Source: Sphagnum compactum
Lineage: Eukaryota; Bryophyta; Sphagnopsida; Sphagnales
Direction: 5' to 3'
DNA: 64,000 nt
Assembly: GCA_965153455.1 (NCBI GenBank)
Contig: OZ234501.1
Coordinates: 992,001-1,056,000, forward strand
The notes beneath the pieces were generated by a model that searched no databases, was not told the DNA's origin, and saw only the letters and a program-made list of their open reading frames with translations. Positions 8,879-19,330 of this stretch are shown here, one piece after another. Each line of letters starts with the position of its first letter. Within the stretch, counting starts at the first letter, position 1. Position numbers and translations under genes: made by a program.

Positions 8879-10678
8879 TCACCTTGTAGAACTGGGAATA
8901 GAGGGACGAAAAGTCGCCTCAGAAAAATGTGGCAAGTCTTCGGAAGAATCTATAGAGATGGCCTCCTCTTCGCGTTCAATTAGCGGACTTTTGACGGCCA
9001 TACCTTGTGTAACCACCAAAGCTGGTAGCTCTAAGGTGTTCAAGCATTTGGCAAACTCCCCCACTTGCACAAGGTTAGAATGAGGGATTATTGTCTCATG
9101 CACAGGTGCAAGATTTGGTTGCACTTCTGCAAACCTAACATCTTGAGAACCTTGCACTAGGGGGTTTAGACCTTGACCTTGAGGTTGGGGCAATTGAATT
9201 ACCCCTTGGTTCGTTTGTAGCATGGCTGGCGGGTTGTGGGTTTGCCTATGGTTTTGATGGTCATAAAAGAGATTTGGCGGACCATTGGTTGCCATAGGTT
9301 CAAGGAACCTAACACCTCTCCTGTTATCCCTAGCTTGTTTCTGATAATCCCCAGGGGGAGGATTCAATGGTATGACCTTATCAGGCTTCTTGCATCGATC
9401 CGTAGGATGGTATCCTCCACAGTTTGAACACACCACCTGATTTTCTATCCAGCATTTCCCTTGGGGATGTTTGTTCCCACAGGTACCACAATTGTGAGGT
9501 TGGAAACGATGACCAGGTGGGACGTTCGAAACGGCTTGGCCTACCTGGTGAGGAGGCCTATATGGTTGGGTGTTTATTGACATAGATTGAGACGGGTGCT
9601 GTTGTAATAAAATTGGGCAAAATTGAGCGGTATGATTTGGTTGTTTGCAATGGGTGCACCATAAGCCCGACGTATGAGCACCAGATTCATGGTGCACGGG
9701 AACAACGTTTTGGTTTTGATTTTTGACCAAACATGACATTTGTTCACTCATTTCTCGCATGGTCCTCACCATCTCATCCTTGAAATTATCATTCGATCTT
9801 TTTACCTCAACTTTAAATTCCTCCCACTGACAGTCCACAGATGGAGCCGTCATTCGGATAGGCTCTAGAGGTGGCAACACAGCCAAAGGTGTGGGTTGCA
9901 TTAATGGGACTTGTGGAATGGTTGCATGATGGTAATCCATTATAGGATAACGAGGGAATTCGTTAGGACGATGGTAAAGAGGTATGAATGCAGGATTGGG
10001 TTCCTCTGCCCTTTGAAGCATCCTATCATTTTCTTTGTCAATTACTTCGACCTCCAAAGCTGCAATAATTGTTGCTTCTAGGTTCCTAGGTCTCATGTTT
10101 AGGATGTCTCGAATGGTGGAAGGCATACTGAAACCTTGGATGGAGTAATGACGAATGGTGTCATCATTCAATAGGTTACCCACGTATCGAGTACATACAA
10201 CTCTAAATCGCCGCACATAAGAGGTGATGTCTTCCAAAGGACCTTGTCTAATGTTCGTCAAAGCGGCTAAGGCTTGTTGTTGGCCAATCACTGGTCTATA
10301 GTGGCGTAAGAATGCGGCTTGGAGTTGTTCCCAAGTGTTGAAGGATCCTTCAGCATGGGACCTATACCAGGCATAAGCGGAATCAACCAGGGTGGACGGG
10401 AACCACATGAGATAGTAATCGTGCTCGGTTACCAAACTAGTTATCAAGACCTCTACGAATCTTTCCACATGAATTGTCGGGTCTTCATTTGGAGAGCCGG
10501 TGAACTTAGGAAGATTGGTAGGAATAGCAACCCCTCTCAAACCATTAGGAACTGTAATGGGAAGACCTCTAGGGAGCATCATTGGATCAATATGGTGGAT
10601 ATTAGGGTCGGGCGGATTAGCTCGAACTTCCGGCCCTTCCGCTGCCACATGGATACCATCCACCACCCCTGTGAGGAT
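8879..10678 (-). CDS. retroelement Gag-type protein with three zinc knuckles
   Basis: An open frame of about 600 codons with no in-frame stop. Numbered from 10666, residues 50-205 look like a Ty3/gypsy capsid domain (PKFTGSPNEDP, AYAWYRSHAEGSFNTWEQL, FLRHYRP, ITSYVRRF). Three knuckles follow: 337-350 (CX2CX4HX4C), and 393-405 and 413-425 (both CX2CX3HX4C). The rest is proline/glutamine-rich. The first ATG is at 10582, inside the conserved part, while the frame stays open to a TAA at 10679. A TCCTCACAG just upstream could be a splice acceptor, so the true start may be on another exon. No protease, polymerase or integrase follows on this strand before the window edge. It is therefore either a gag-only element or one broken by deletion. 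The intact length contrasts with the decayed neighbours. Confidence 0.75.
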   Translation of the reverse strand: MLTGVVDGIHVAAEGPEVRANPPDPNIHHIDPMMLPRGLPITVPNGLRGVAIPTNLPKFTGSPNEDPTIHVERFVEVLITSLVTEHDYYLMWFPSTLVDSAYAWYRSHAEGSFNTWEQLQAAFLRHYRPVIGQQQALAALTNIRQGPLEDITSYVRRFRVVCTRYVGNLLNDDTIRHYSIQGFSMPSTIRDILNMRPRNLEATIIAALEVEVIDKENDRMLQRAEEPNPAFIPLYHRPNEFPRYPIMDYHHATIPQVPLMQPTPLAVLPPLEPIRMTAPSVDCQWEEFKVEVKRSNDNFKDEMVRTMREMSEQMSCLVKNQNQNVVPVHHESGAHTSGLWCTHCKQPNHTAQFCPILLQQHPSQSMSINTQPYRPPHQVGQAVSNVPPGHRFQPHNCGTCGNKHPQGKCWIENQVVCSNCGGYHPTDRCKKPDKVIPLNPPPGDYQKQARDNRRGVRFLEPMATNGPPNLFYDHQNHRQTHNPPAMLQTNQGVIQLPQPQGQGLNPLVQGSQDVRFAEVQPNLAPVHETIIPHSNLVQVGEFAKCLNTLELPALVVTQGMAVKSPLIEREEEAISIDSSEDLPHFSEATFRPSIPSSTR

Positions 10679-11907
10679 TTATTGCACACCTTCACCACTA
10701 AGATATGCACTCACAATAAAAGACCCGGTTGGAAGTAGAACTACTATGTAGTGTAGTCTAACAAGTAAGGTGGTTCGAAGTGAGTAATGAAATTCACAAA
10801 AAAAAATCTAATGCGTTGTGTCCAAATCTCATGAGTTTTTATTTTATTTTATGTCTTTGACCAAAGTTAAGCCCCGAAACTAAAAACCACTTGCTTTGAT
10901 TGAGGAAAACAAAACAAATATCTCAACCTCTTCTACTTCCAACACCTGCAACTCTCTCACAGCAGAACCCATGATGCTGAATTTTTGGGAGGAGCTTTTA
11001 CACCTTCCAAACTAAAATTGATCTAATTTTGACACAAATCCAACGGTGGATTTGAGAGAAAAAATTAACTAAACCAAAAGTCCAGAGGCTTCACTACGAT
11101 TACTTGCTACACACAACTCCATTCCATGCTTCATTTTTTCATAACCTTTCCATGAACACCTCCCACACACAAGAACTAACAACCTCTCTCACACTTGATC
11201 CTTTTCTTTCTTCCCTTTTTTTTCCATACACCCATGCCTTCTCCTTTCGCAAGCCTCCATGACCTTCCTTGAGCTTCTTTCCCTTGGCCAATCAAGCTTT
11301 GAAATCCTTTTGCACCAATCAATGGCCTCCTCATCCTTCAAGGCCAATGAAAATTTGAGAATGAATGGCCATCCAATTGAAATTAGGATGAGAATCCATG
11401 GGCCTAATGAAACTTAAGAGATATTCCATCCCCAATCAAAGAGGATGACAATCCTCATGACGAATGGGATTGGAGGATCCAACCTCCCCCTTATCTTGGA
11501 TATCTTGATGACGTCTCTTGAGCTTGATCCTTATCTTTTTCGTCCGTTGACCCTCACATCCTACTTCTTCATCCTAATTACTTCAAGTAACTAACTACTA
11601 GGGTAAATTATCGGTAGTAACAAGGAAGAGTCCTTGAGTTCTTACTTGACTAATTCAATGGTTGAAGTAACATTTCCATGTAACATTTACTCCTTGATAT
11701 TCCCTACCTATTTACTTTACTATGCACTAATTAACTATGTAGTACATAGTAAATTGGAATTACAATTTGCATCACAAAAGAAAAACTCTCACATACTTCT
11801 AGATCCACCGTTGAATTTAGGGTTTGATGAATCCCGTAGATCTAGGGTGTTCGAGTTTTGATGAAGTTTCGCCGTCATTCCCACACCTTACGCCTACCCT
11901 AATTTGT
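10679..11907. other. leader/flank between gag ORF and S2, no gene
   Basis: An AT-rich, pyrimidine-biased stretch with no convincing coding sequence. If the gag ORF belongs to an LTR element, its leader, primer binding site and 5' LTR should be here. I searched by eye for TGGTATCAGAGC on the minus strand and found none. Confidence 0.4.
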
Positions 11908-11919
11908 TAAATAAAAAGG
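11908..11919 (+). promoter_or_regulatory. TATA-like box upstream of S2
   Basis: TAAATAAAAAGG lies about 80-90 nt upstream of the ATG at 11998. This mirrors the arrangement at S1. Confidence 0.3.
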
Positions 11920-11997
11920 CCTCGACCCTTTTTGAATGCAAGTACCACCTTGTTTGTACTACCTTTTTGGTTTTTGTTGATGCAGGCGCAACTAGTC

Positions 11998-12411
11998 ATG
12001 GCGGACGATGATGCTACGCCTTCAAATCCTTCGATCGCACCTGTACAAGAAGAAGAGCTTGAAGAAGCACCGCTCAACTTGGATGTTTCTCAACGGCCGC
12101 GCGAAGAAGAAGCGCCCAGGAGAGTGGTGCGCACTCGAGTTGCTCGTTCGGTATGGGATCGTCGACTGTCTCCTAACCCACATGCTTTAGCCATTTATCT
12201 AGAGTTTGTTCCTGCTCGTGGAGCTGTGCCAGAAAGGTTTGAAGAGTGCCAGTGCGAAGATGATGATGTCCGTCTCCATTGTCAAACGTGGGTTCCCGTT
12301 GACGGCCATTATCGTTGGCTACGAGGCCCGATCAACCCACTTCCCCTGGAGCATCGAGCCGAGTACCTCGCTTGCACCATCCGTCGCATCCTAGAATTTT
12401 TACAACTGTGA
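11998..12411 (+). CDS. small conserved ORF S2, unknown function
   Basis: A 137-residue protein homologous to the ORF at 310-732, in the opposite orientation. I chose the ATG at 11998 (GTCATGGCG) because it aligns with the partner's start. An earlier in-frame ATG at 11932 would add a hydrophobic stretch but lies only about 13 nt from the TATA-like box. A possible splice acceptor (TTTTTGTTGATGCAG) ends at 11985. The N-terminal half is acidic (EEELEEAPLNLD, RPREEEAPRR), followed by VVRTR, SPN, a Cys/acidic cluster (EECQCEDDD) and the conserved tail GHYRWLRGPI...TIRRILEFLQL. No known family comes to mind. Both copies remain open while neighbouring elements are full of stops, which suggests recent duplication or selection. 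Confidence 0.55.
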   Translation: MADDDATPSNPSIAPVQEEELEEAPLNLDVSQRPREEEAPRRVVRTRVARSVWDRRLSPNPHALAIYLEFVPARGAVPERFEECQCEDDDVRLHCQTWVPVDGHYRWLRGPINPLPLEHRAEYLACTIRRILEFLQL

Positions 12412-12525
12412 TCTATCCTTTTAGTCAGTTATTCAGTTGTAATTCACTTGAGGCTACTCAGGCGGAACTATTGCTACTTACGTTTGATTTTGATTCTATT
12501 TCAAAGTCTGATACAAGTGAAACTA

Positions 12526-12531
12526 AATAAA
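12526..12531 (+). terminator. putative poly(A) signal of S2
   Basis: AATAAA lies about 115 nt after the stop codon of S2. Confidence 0.35.
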
Positions 12532-13000
12532 GATGTATTAGGACTACATCCTAACAATCCTACAAGTACATCATTAGTGCTTGAAGATCATTCTACAGAC
12601 TAACTCAACCTTGTCATGCGAAATATTGTTAATTATGGGCTTATATTCCCTATATATCAATAAATCACATCTAATTCTACATCCCCTTCCCCTTCTCTAC
12701 AGACTAAAAAGGATAATGTACTTTTAAAGGTTTACTAGGTCCTAAACTAATTAAGTGTTACATCCACTGAAATAAAGAATTACTCTATGCCTAGAAATAT
12801 CACAAAAACTAATTCAACTTTTAATAATCACTACTTGAAGGTTTATAAACATTCAAATCATTAGTACTAAGGAAATTTAAGGAACTAAAGCTTAACTAAT
12901 TGTTGAGCTATAATCCATGGCTCACAACCCCTATAGGCCCCCTATCTGGCGGTTGACGATTTCTACCTACCCCTAAGGCTATTGAGCTTCATTTCTCCAA
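12532..13000. other. AT-rich spacer
   Basis: I see no coding sequence. The missing RNase H region and 3' LTR of the copia element (13001-16210) would be expected around here but are not recognisable. Confidence 0.4.
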
Positions 13001-13507
13001 AAAACCGCATTTCTCAATGGCGAGCTTGAAGAGGAGATTTACATGGAGCAACCTCAAGGGGTCGTGCACCAAGGAGGTGAACATCTTGTGTGTAAGCTTC
13101 AGAAGTCCTTGTATGGTTTGAAACAATCTCCAAGGGCATGGAATCAAAAGTTAGATGCGTTTCTCAAAAACATTGAATTTATGAAAAGTGAGGCCGATCC
13201 TAGTGTGTACGTTGCACAAGTGGGAGATGTGAAGTTTTTCATTGTGGTCTATGTGGATGACCTCATTTTGGTGTGCAACGATCAAAACAAACTTTTGCAA
13301 ATCAAAGAGGAATTAAGTCAAAAGTTTGAAATGAAGGACCTCGGGGAGTTGCATTTCTTTTTGGGGATGGAGGTGGAAAGGAATCGTGATGAAAGACTCC
13401 TACGCATCAACCAAATCAAATACCTCAAGGAAATATTGAAGCATTTTCGAATGGAGGAATGTAAGCCCATTGGAGTTCCATTGGATCCCAAGGTGAAGTT
13501 ACAAAGG
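13001..13507 (+). pseudogene. inverted copia reverse-transcriptase segment
   Basis: The frame from 13004 encodes the central and C-terminal part of a Ty1/copia reverse transcriptase. It starts TAFLNGELEEEIYM, continues with KSLYGLKQSPRAW and FFIVVYVDDLILV (the YVDD catalytic pair), and ends near FFLGMEVER...IGVPLDPKVKL. It directly continues the protein encoded in the opposite orientation by 15483-13508, which stops at the same point (MDVKTAFL). The join is flanked by an 11-bp inverted repeat AAAACCGCATT (13001-13011 and 13508-13518). The segment is therefore an inverted piece of one element rather than a second element. RNase H is absent. Confidence 0.85.
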
Positions 13508-15500
13508 AATGCGGTTTTCACATCCATTTGATGGATCTCCATGTCTTCCAAGGCCGCCAATGCAAGAATACAACGAATAGATGTAAATTTTGCGACGGGC
13601 GCAAAAGTTTCATTGTAATCCACTCCGTAGGTTTGGGTAAAACCTCTTGCCACTAATCTAGCCTTGTAGCGTTCCACCTCCCCATTTGCGCCTTGTTTGA
13701 TTTTGAACACCCATTTGCAAGAAACGGGTTTCCTACCGGCGAGAAGTGGTACCAAAGTCCATGTGTTGTTTGTCATGAGGGAATCATATTCTTTTCGCAT
13801 CGCACACTCCCACTCCTTGGAATTTTCACATGTCAATGCTTCTTCAATATTTTGGGGCTCCTCCAAAAATGCAACGGTGGCGCGCTCCACCTCCTTGGTA
13901 GCAATCCACCAATCTCGAGGCCATTCCCTTCGTTGCCTTTGAGGTCTTTCCCTCGGCACATTTTGTGAAGGTTCACAAGATGGGTTATCATTGGAAACAA
14001 CAAATTCTTCTTCTGATGAAGAACTTGGTGTGGATTCACTTTGCACACCTTCCATTATTGTTTCATTCAAAGGTGTATCTTGACTAAAGGTTAATGGTTC
14101 TTCTCCTTCAACTTCTTCATGCACAACTACATTTTCTTCTTTCTCAAGATGAGGCACACCACCTATTTCCTTTGACCCTTCAATGAACACGACATTTCTA
14201 CTTTTGATGATTCGTTTGGTTTTCACACACATCAAGCGATACGCTTTGGTGCCTTCGTAATATCCTAAAAACACACAAGGCATGGACTTGGACTCTAATT
14301 TGGTTCTCTTTTCATCGGGGACATGTGCAAAGGCTTTACAACCAAAAGCTCTCAAATGGGACACATCGGGTTTCCTACCACTCCACGCTTCTTGAGGGGT
14401 CTTGGAATCAAGAGCCTTGGTTGGACATCGATTTTTGATGTACACTGCCGTGTTCACCGCTTCGCCCCAAAATTCAAGTTCCAACCCTTGTGCAAGAATC
14501 ATGCTTCTTGCACATTCCATGATGGTTTTATTGGCACGTTCTGCAACACCGTTTTGTTGTGGGGAATAGGGCGCACTTGTTTGTCGTTGAATTCCACATT
14601 CCGCAAGAAATGCGTCAAATTTCTTAGACACAAATTCTCCTCCGTTGTCGGAACGTAGCACTTTGATTTTGTGACCAATTTCGTTCTCCACCAACGCCTT
14701 GTATTGTTTGAATTTTTCAAACGCTTCTCCTTTCGCCTTCAAAAGATAGACATGAGTTTTTCTTGAGAAATCATCAATGAAAGTGAGAAAGTATCGCGCT
14801 CCACCATGCGATGTAATCTTCATTGGCCCGCACACATCATTGTGCACAATCTCCAAAAGTTGTGAAGCCCTCGTTGCTCCGTCCTTGGGAAATGATGTTT
14901 TTTGATGTTTGCCTTTGACGCATCCTTCACAAATGTGATGCAACGGCACTTCTTTCAAATTCATGCCATCCACCATGGCATCTAACTCCTTAAGGCTTGC
15001 CATGTTGAGATGGCCAAGTCTTTCATGCCAAAGCATCGCACTTTCCTCCAAAGAATTTGCAATGTGTGCCATGTCCTTACGCACCTTCACATTAAGAAAG
15101 TACAAGTTATTGTCCCTTCGTGCTTGCGCCACAACAACTCCTCGAGCATCATTGACCTTACAACCATCCTTGTCAAACTCCACTTTGAAACCTTCCGAAA
15201 TGAGTTTACTCACCGAAATGAGATTATTTTTCATTTTTGGAACATGAAGAACTTGGGTGATGGTTGTGTGTGTCAATTGGCCTCCCATTTGCATTGTGGC
15301 TTTGATGCTCCCCTTGCCAATGGCCTCCAAAACCGTGTCATTGCCCATGAACACCCTTTTTGGGGAAATGCGCTCGTACGTGGTAAACCATTTTTGTTCG
15401 AATGTCATGTGTTGCGTTGCACCCGAATCGACAATCCAATCATACGTGGTATGATCATTGGCACTTAATGCCGCAACAAACATTTGCTCGTGATCTTCAC
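13508..15500 (-). pseudogene. Ty1/copia pol: protease, integrase, partial RT
   Basis: A 5'-to-3' copia order on the minus strand, open from 15483. It has aspartic protease (DWIVDSGATQHM), GAG-pre-integrase (LWHERLGHLNM with the HHCC finger ending CEGCVKGK), an integrase core with D-D-E (HNDVCGPM, LRSDNGGEF, QNGVAERANK), and the N-terminal reverse transcriptase (WVFKIKQ, YKARLVARGFTQ, MDVKTAFL). Coding continuity ends at 13508, where the inverted segment begins. The ORF runs on antisense through that segment to 13318, which is not meaningful. Relative to gag, the frame shifts by one in an A-rich run near 15530. Confidence 0.88.
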
Positions 15501-15526
15501 AAGCTTGATTAACTTTTTCTTTTTCA

Positions 15527-16210
15527 TCATTTTTTGTTTTTCAAACAATTTCTCACAAAATGTCCGGGTTTCTTACAATAGAAGCAAAGCTTCTCGTTTG
15601 ACTTGTGAGTTTTGTTCACTAATGCGGTAGTTTCGGAACTCTCACATTCTTTTCTTTTGGACACTTCGTGAAGTAACCTTGCTACAATGAATTGAAGGTC
15701 TACATCTTTCATGGACATGGACTCCAAGCTTGTGACTAAGTTATCAAAGGATGGAGGAAGGCTCATGAGGAGTACCATGTAAACATCTTCATCCGTAATG
15801 TTCACCTCGATAGAACGTAGTTGGTCCGCAAGGGCTTTCACCGTTTTGATGTGCACAAGCATGTCATCTCCTTCTTGCATTTTGATGGTGAAGAATCTCC
15901 TTCGAAGGAACAACTTGTTGCCAATGGTCTTAGCTTCATGCACACCACAAAGAGCCTCCCACGCACTTCTCACATTGTCACAATATTGAATGTGTGCAAG
16001 TTGGGCATCCGTGAGATGTTCACAAAGCAATGCAAAAGCCTTGGTCTCTTTTTCGTTGTAATCGGCCCTTGCAACTTCTTCACTTGGCAAGGTGGCACTC
16101 CCATCAACAAATTTCCAAAGCCCATGTTTGGAAAGCATCATGCGCATTTTAAACTTCCAAAGGTGAAAGTTGCCACCATCAAACTTCTCCATGACTTTCA
16201 AGGACTCCAT
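15527..16210 (-). CDS. Ty1/copia Gag (UBN2-type) with zinc knuckle
   Basis: A 227-residue copia capsid protein starting MESLKVMEKFDGGNFHLWKFKMRM, a typical copia gag N-terminus. It has the usual helical core (ALLCEHLTDAQLAHIQYC, AWEAL, MQEGDDMLVHIKTVKALADQLRSI) and one CX2CX4HX4C knuckle at 209-222 (CFYCKKPGHFVRNC). It ends LKNKK at a TGA. The pol frame is open in +1 across the same A-rich tract, so either a 1-nt indel split a single gag-pol frame or ribosomes shift there. Gag forms the particle that packages element RNA. Confidence 0.85.
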   Translation of the reverse strand: MESLKVMEKFDGGNFHLWKFKMRMMLSKHGLWKFVDGSATLPSEEVARADYNEKETKAFALLCEHLTDAQLAHIQYCDNVRSAWEALCGVHEAKTIGNKLFLRRRFFTIKMQEGDDMLVHIKTVKALADQLRSIEVNITDEDVYMVLLMSLPPSFDNLVTSLESMSMKDVDLQFIVARLLHEVSKRKECESSETTALVNKTHKSNEKLCFYCKKPGHFVRNCLKNKK

Positions 16211-16920
16211 TTAAAAAGAAGACATTTTGAACACAAATGCTACAACAAACACTCTCAAACTTCAAAGTTGAAGTTTTCAACAACTAAAAGAACTCTCTTC
16301 CAAACACTTTCACTTTGAAACTTGATACTTTCAAAAACAAGTTTTTCACACTTGAAAAACTTACAACACCTTGAAGAAATCTCTTCCACACCTCCCACTC
16401 ACTTGGAAAGACTATTACTCTCTTTGCAACTTTGCAAACTAAAAGCCTTCCCTCAAAAGGATTCTCCCTTTCTATGTTGTACAAGCAAACACTTTCAAAA
16501 ACTTAAAAACAAGTTTTCCTAAAACCTTTTCAAAAAACTTGAAAAACTTCTGTTACACCTCAAACTTCAATATTGAAACTTTCAACAACTCGAAGAACTC
16601 TCTTCCACACACTTTCTCAAACTTCAACGTTGAAAACCTCAAAAACTTGAAGAACTCTCTTTCACACTTTTGAACTTAAAACTTGAAACTTAAAGACTTG
16701 AAGAACACTCTTCCACACTTAAGAACTTACAACACTTTGAAGAAGACTCTTCCACACCTCCCACTCACTTGGAAAAGTTGCAAGCTCCTTGTATGCCAGC
16801 ACTTGGAAATGAACTCCCACTCACTTTGCGAACTAAGAACCTTATCTCAAAAGGATTCTCTCCTTTCGTGGTTTTTGAGTGCACATAGAACCTTCAACCT
16901 TTGTTAGTTGTTGCAAGCCA
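16211..16920. repeat. copia 5' leader with diverged short repeats
   Basis: Upstream of the copia gag ATG, a pyrimidine/adenine-rich stretch repeats variants of CTTGAAGAACTCTCTTCCACAC, TCAAACTTCAA.GTTGAAA and CCTCCCACTCACTTGGAAA many times. It has no coding potential. A primer binding site and 5' LTR should lie at the right end; I could not find TGGTATCAGAGC or a matching LTR. Confidence 0.55.
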
Positions 16921-17229
16921 TAGTTTTGTGATTGTAGCATTTGAAGCATACAACCTTTGTAATCTTCTTGTTAGTTAATACAATAGGTTATGGGCCCACA
17001 CCAAGCAAGAGAAAGGACATTGTGTTAGAACAAGAAGTAGTGAAAGGTTTTGAGCTTGTATTGCATTAAAATAATCCTATGACCAGTTCAAATTCAAATG
17101 ATGATAAAAATTATGTAAGTTAGTTAGTAAATCTTAGAAAAGTAACTAGGTAAGTAAATATTAACTAACCAATTATTTACAATAAGTAATTACTCCTTTA
17201 ACAATATTGCTTGCATGTATCTCCTTCCT
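16921..17229. other. AT-rich spacer, nothing recognised
   Basis: No coding sequence or clear repeat boundary is visible. The right limit of the copia element probably lies in or near this stretch. Confidence 0.35.
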
Positions 17230-19330
17230 TCTAGAGATCAATGGATCAGGTCCTTTGATCCCATAATAATATGTACAATACGTGTTAGGTTCCATGGGTA
17301 CAAAAGATGGTATTGTGTTAAACCACATTGGATATGGTGGATTGGGTACAATTCTAAGTTATACTACTATTAATGGTGTAACAAGCTACTGCCAAGCTAG
17401 GTGTTAACTAACTAGTGTTGGGTTAATAACCAAACCCGATTATGGTTGAAGTTGTTGCACAAGTACACCAACATGTGTCGCCAGTGTGCTTAGTACAATA
17501 GGTTGTAAAGAAGTTATGAGTTATTCTCTCATCAATTGCTTTAGTTTCTCATCCACAAAGGGATAACTCTTGAATTCATGTCCAACTTGTTGACAATATG
17601 CACATGCTAATGTAATCTCAACAATTTGTAATTAGTATATTTGTAACTAGTATATTTCGTTGAATAGGTGGTCATTCAACAGTTCCCATGACAAGTACAC
17701 TCGACCAAACACTTTGGTTGAATGGTTATGCTTGTTGAACTACAATATGTATTATGACTGCTTCCATTAACTTTACATGTGATTGAGAACTAGATCAGTG
17801 GGTGCAGTCACAATCCAACAAGCCAAAAAGGGTGTTGGACCACAAAGAAAAATAATCAAAATTTGATAAATATTTATGTTTTGCTATTTAAAGCCATGGC
17901 AATCATGGCGAGTTATTGATTTTTCATTCATATGAATGTTAATGAATTCAAACCAAAAATCCATTTGATGAAACTTAAAGTTTAAAGTTTTGATTTAGGA
18001 CCTTTAAAAGTGAACAAGAACACATCAAACATGAGTCAATTTTGCAAAGGACTATCAAAAGGACTCATACAATAAATCACATTTGAAGGGAAAAAAATTA
18101 AAATGACAAAGACCTATTAACCACATTAAAAAAACACTCATACTTTAAGATATGTGGAATTGTAAAACTTTAAAAATTCAAAGAACTTTCTAAAATTGAT
18201 CTAGAATTTTAGAACTTCAAAAGTCCTTTGCCACACATAAATGGGGTAAAATGTACATGATGTGTTAAAAAAAGTTGTAGTTTATCATATAAGAAAACGT
18301 TAAAATGTAAATTTTTTAAAATTAATTATGATTTGAAATATCATCATTTCTAAAAATGAAACATTGAATTTTCAAGGAATCATAACACTTTCAAAAATTC
18401 ATATTTATTCAAAAATGATGAAAAAAAAACATGTCATGTACTTGGACAACTATAAACATTTATTATAACAAACTACCAAAAAAATTGTTCCAAAATTCAT
18501 TCATATGAAAAAGTTTTTTTGGGCAAAAAGGACATGCAATCCTTTTTTTCATTAATCTTGTTGGCTCATTGTATTTCATTTGCACCCCAGTGTGAAGGCC
18601 TTTGTTCCAAGTTCCATAGCTATTCCAACTAGTTTAAAAGTTGGTTGCATTCATATTCTAAAAGTACTATAGTTGGATTCAAAGCAAGAATTGGTTCAAA
18701 TGTGTAGTACCTAGTAATCGATGCTAATCAAGATGGTATAGTAGCTTTGGGAATATAGTAGTCGAGTGTTGCAAATTGCCACCTCTGTCATGTAGAAGTT
18801 ATTTCATTAGCATTTGAACATGTGTGATGTTTTGCCCACCTAGTTGTGTGTTTGCCCTCTATTGTTGGGAAGAATGTTGGGGTGCCAAAAAACAACTAGT
18901 TGAAGGTACTTGTGGTTCCCTCCTTTCCTCTTGTTCTATTGGTATCTAATGAAGAAATATGTCTATTGTAACTTATTATCGAGGCTCAATGTTGGGAATG
19001 TCAATTGGTTGGATTCCCTTGGCTTGAAAATGTGGTTGTTCTTATGACTAACCGCATCATGAATAGGTTGCTATGGTGCTCCTAATACTAGTTGCCTTCC
19101 AAGGCCCCTTGTGACTATTCTTGACATTTCACTTTGATTTGAAACAATTGTTAATTCTCGTATTTTCTCTTATCAACAATATGTTTTGGTTTAATTGAAA
19201 AAACAACATGCAAATCTCAAAATATCTTTAAACTAATTCTGCAATAAATCAAAAATAGTCTTTAAAAACTACTAAAACTAATACAAATCCAAATTGAAAT
19301 TTAAAGGAAAAACATTTCTTTCATTTTTGG
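17230..19330 (-). pseudogene. decayed zinc-knuckle ORF region, copy A
   Basis: This region is homologous and collinear with 37790-38990 (shared stretches include TTGCACAAGTACACCAACATG and GAACATGTGTGATG), apart from an inserted 788-bp element at 17800-18587. Read on the minus strand it is a decayed protein with a knuckle at about 17560-17620, reading CAYCQQVGHEFKSY. The final Cys of the CX2CX4HX4C pattern has become Tyr. A proline/aromatic tail follows to the left. Stops and shifts are frequent. Copy B is flanked by LTRs, so this is probably the interior of a related gag-type LTR element, but no LTRs are evident here. Confidence 0.6.
17800..18587. mobile_element. 788-bp non-autonomous element, TIR GGGTGCA, TSD CAGT
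   Basis: Comparison with the empty homologous site near 38370 (GATGTGAAGGTCTTCATTCC) defines an insertion bounded by GGGTGCA...TGCACCC and flanked by CAGT on both sides (17796-17799, 18588-18591). A G/C ambiguity allows a 5-bp CAGTG reading. The interior is AT-rich and non-coding. The subterminal GAGCCAACAAG near the right end, read inverted, resembles CCAACAAGCC at the left. A related sequence surrounds the solo LTR at 45000-45805. I cannot assign a superfamily. Confidence 0.6.

Noticed and set aside
13318-13507. Extension of the copia minus-strand ORF past 13508
   Set aside because: It runs antisense through the inverted RT segment; the encoded residues after TAFL do not match copia.
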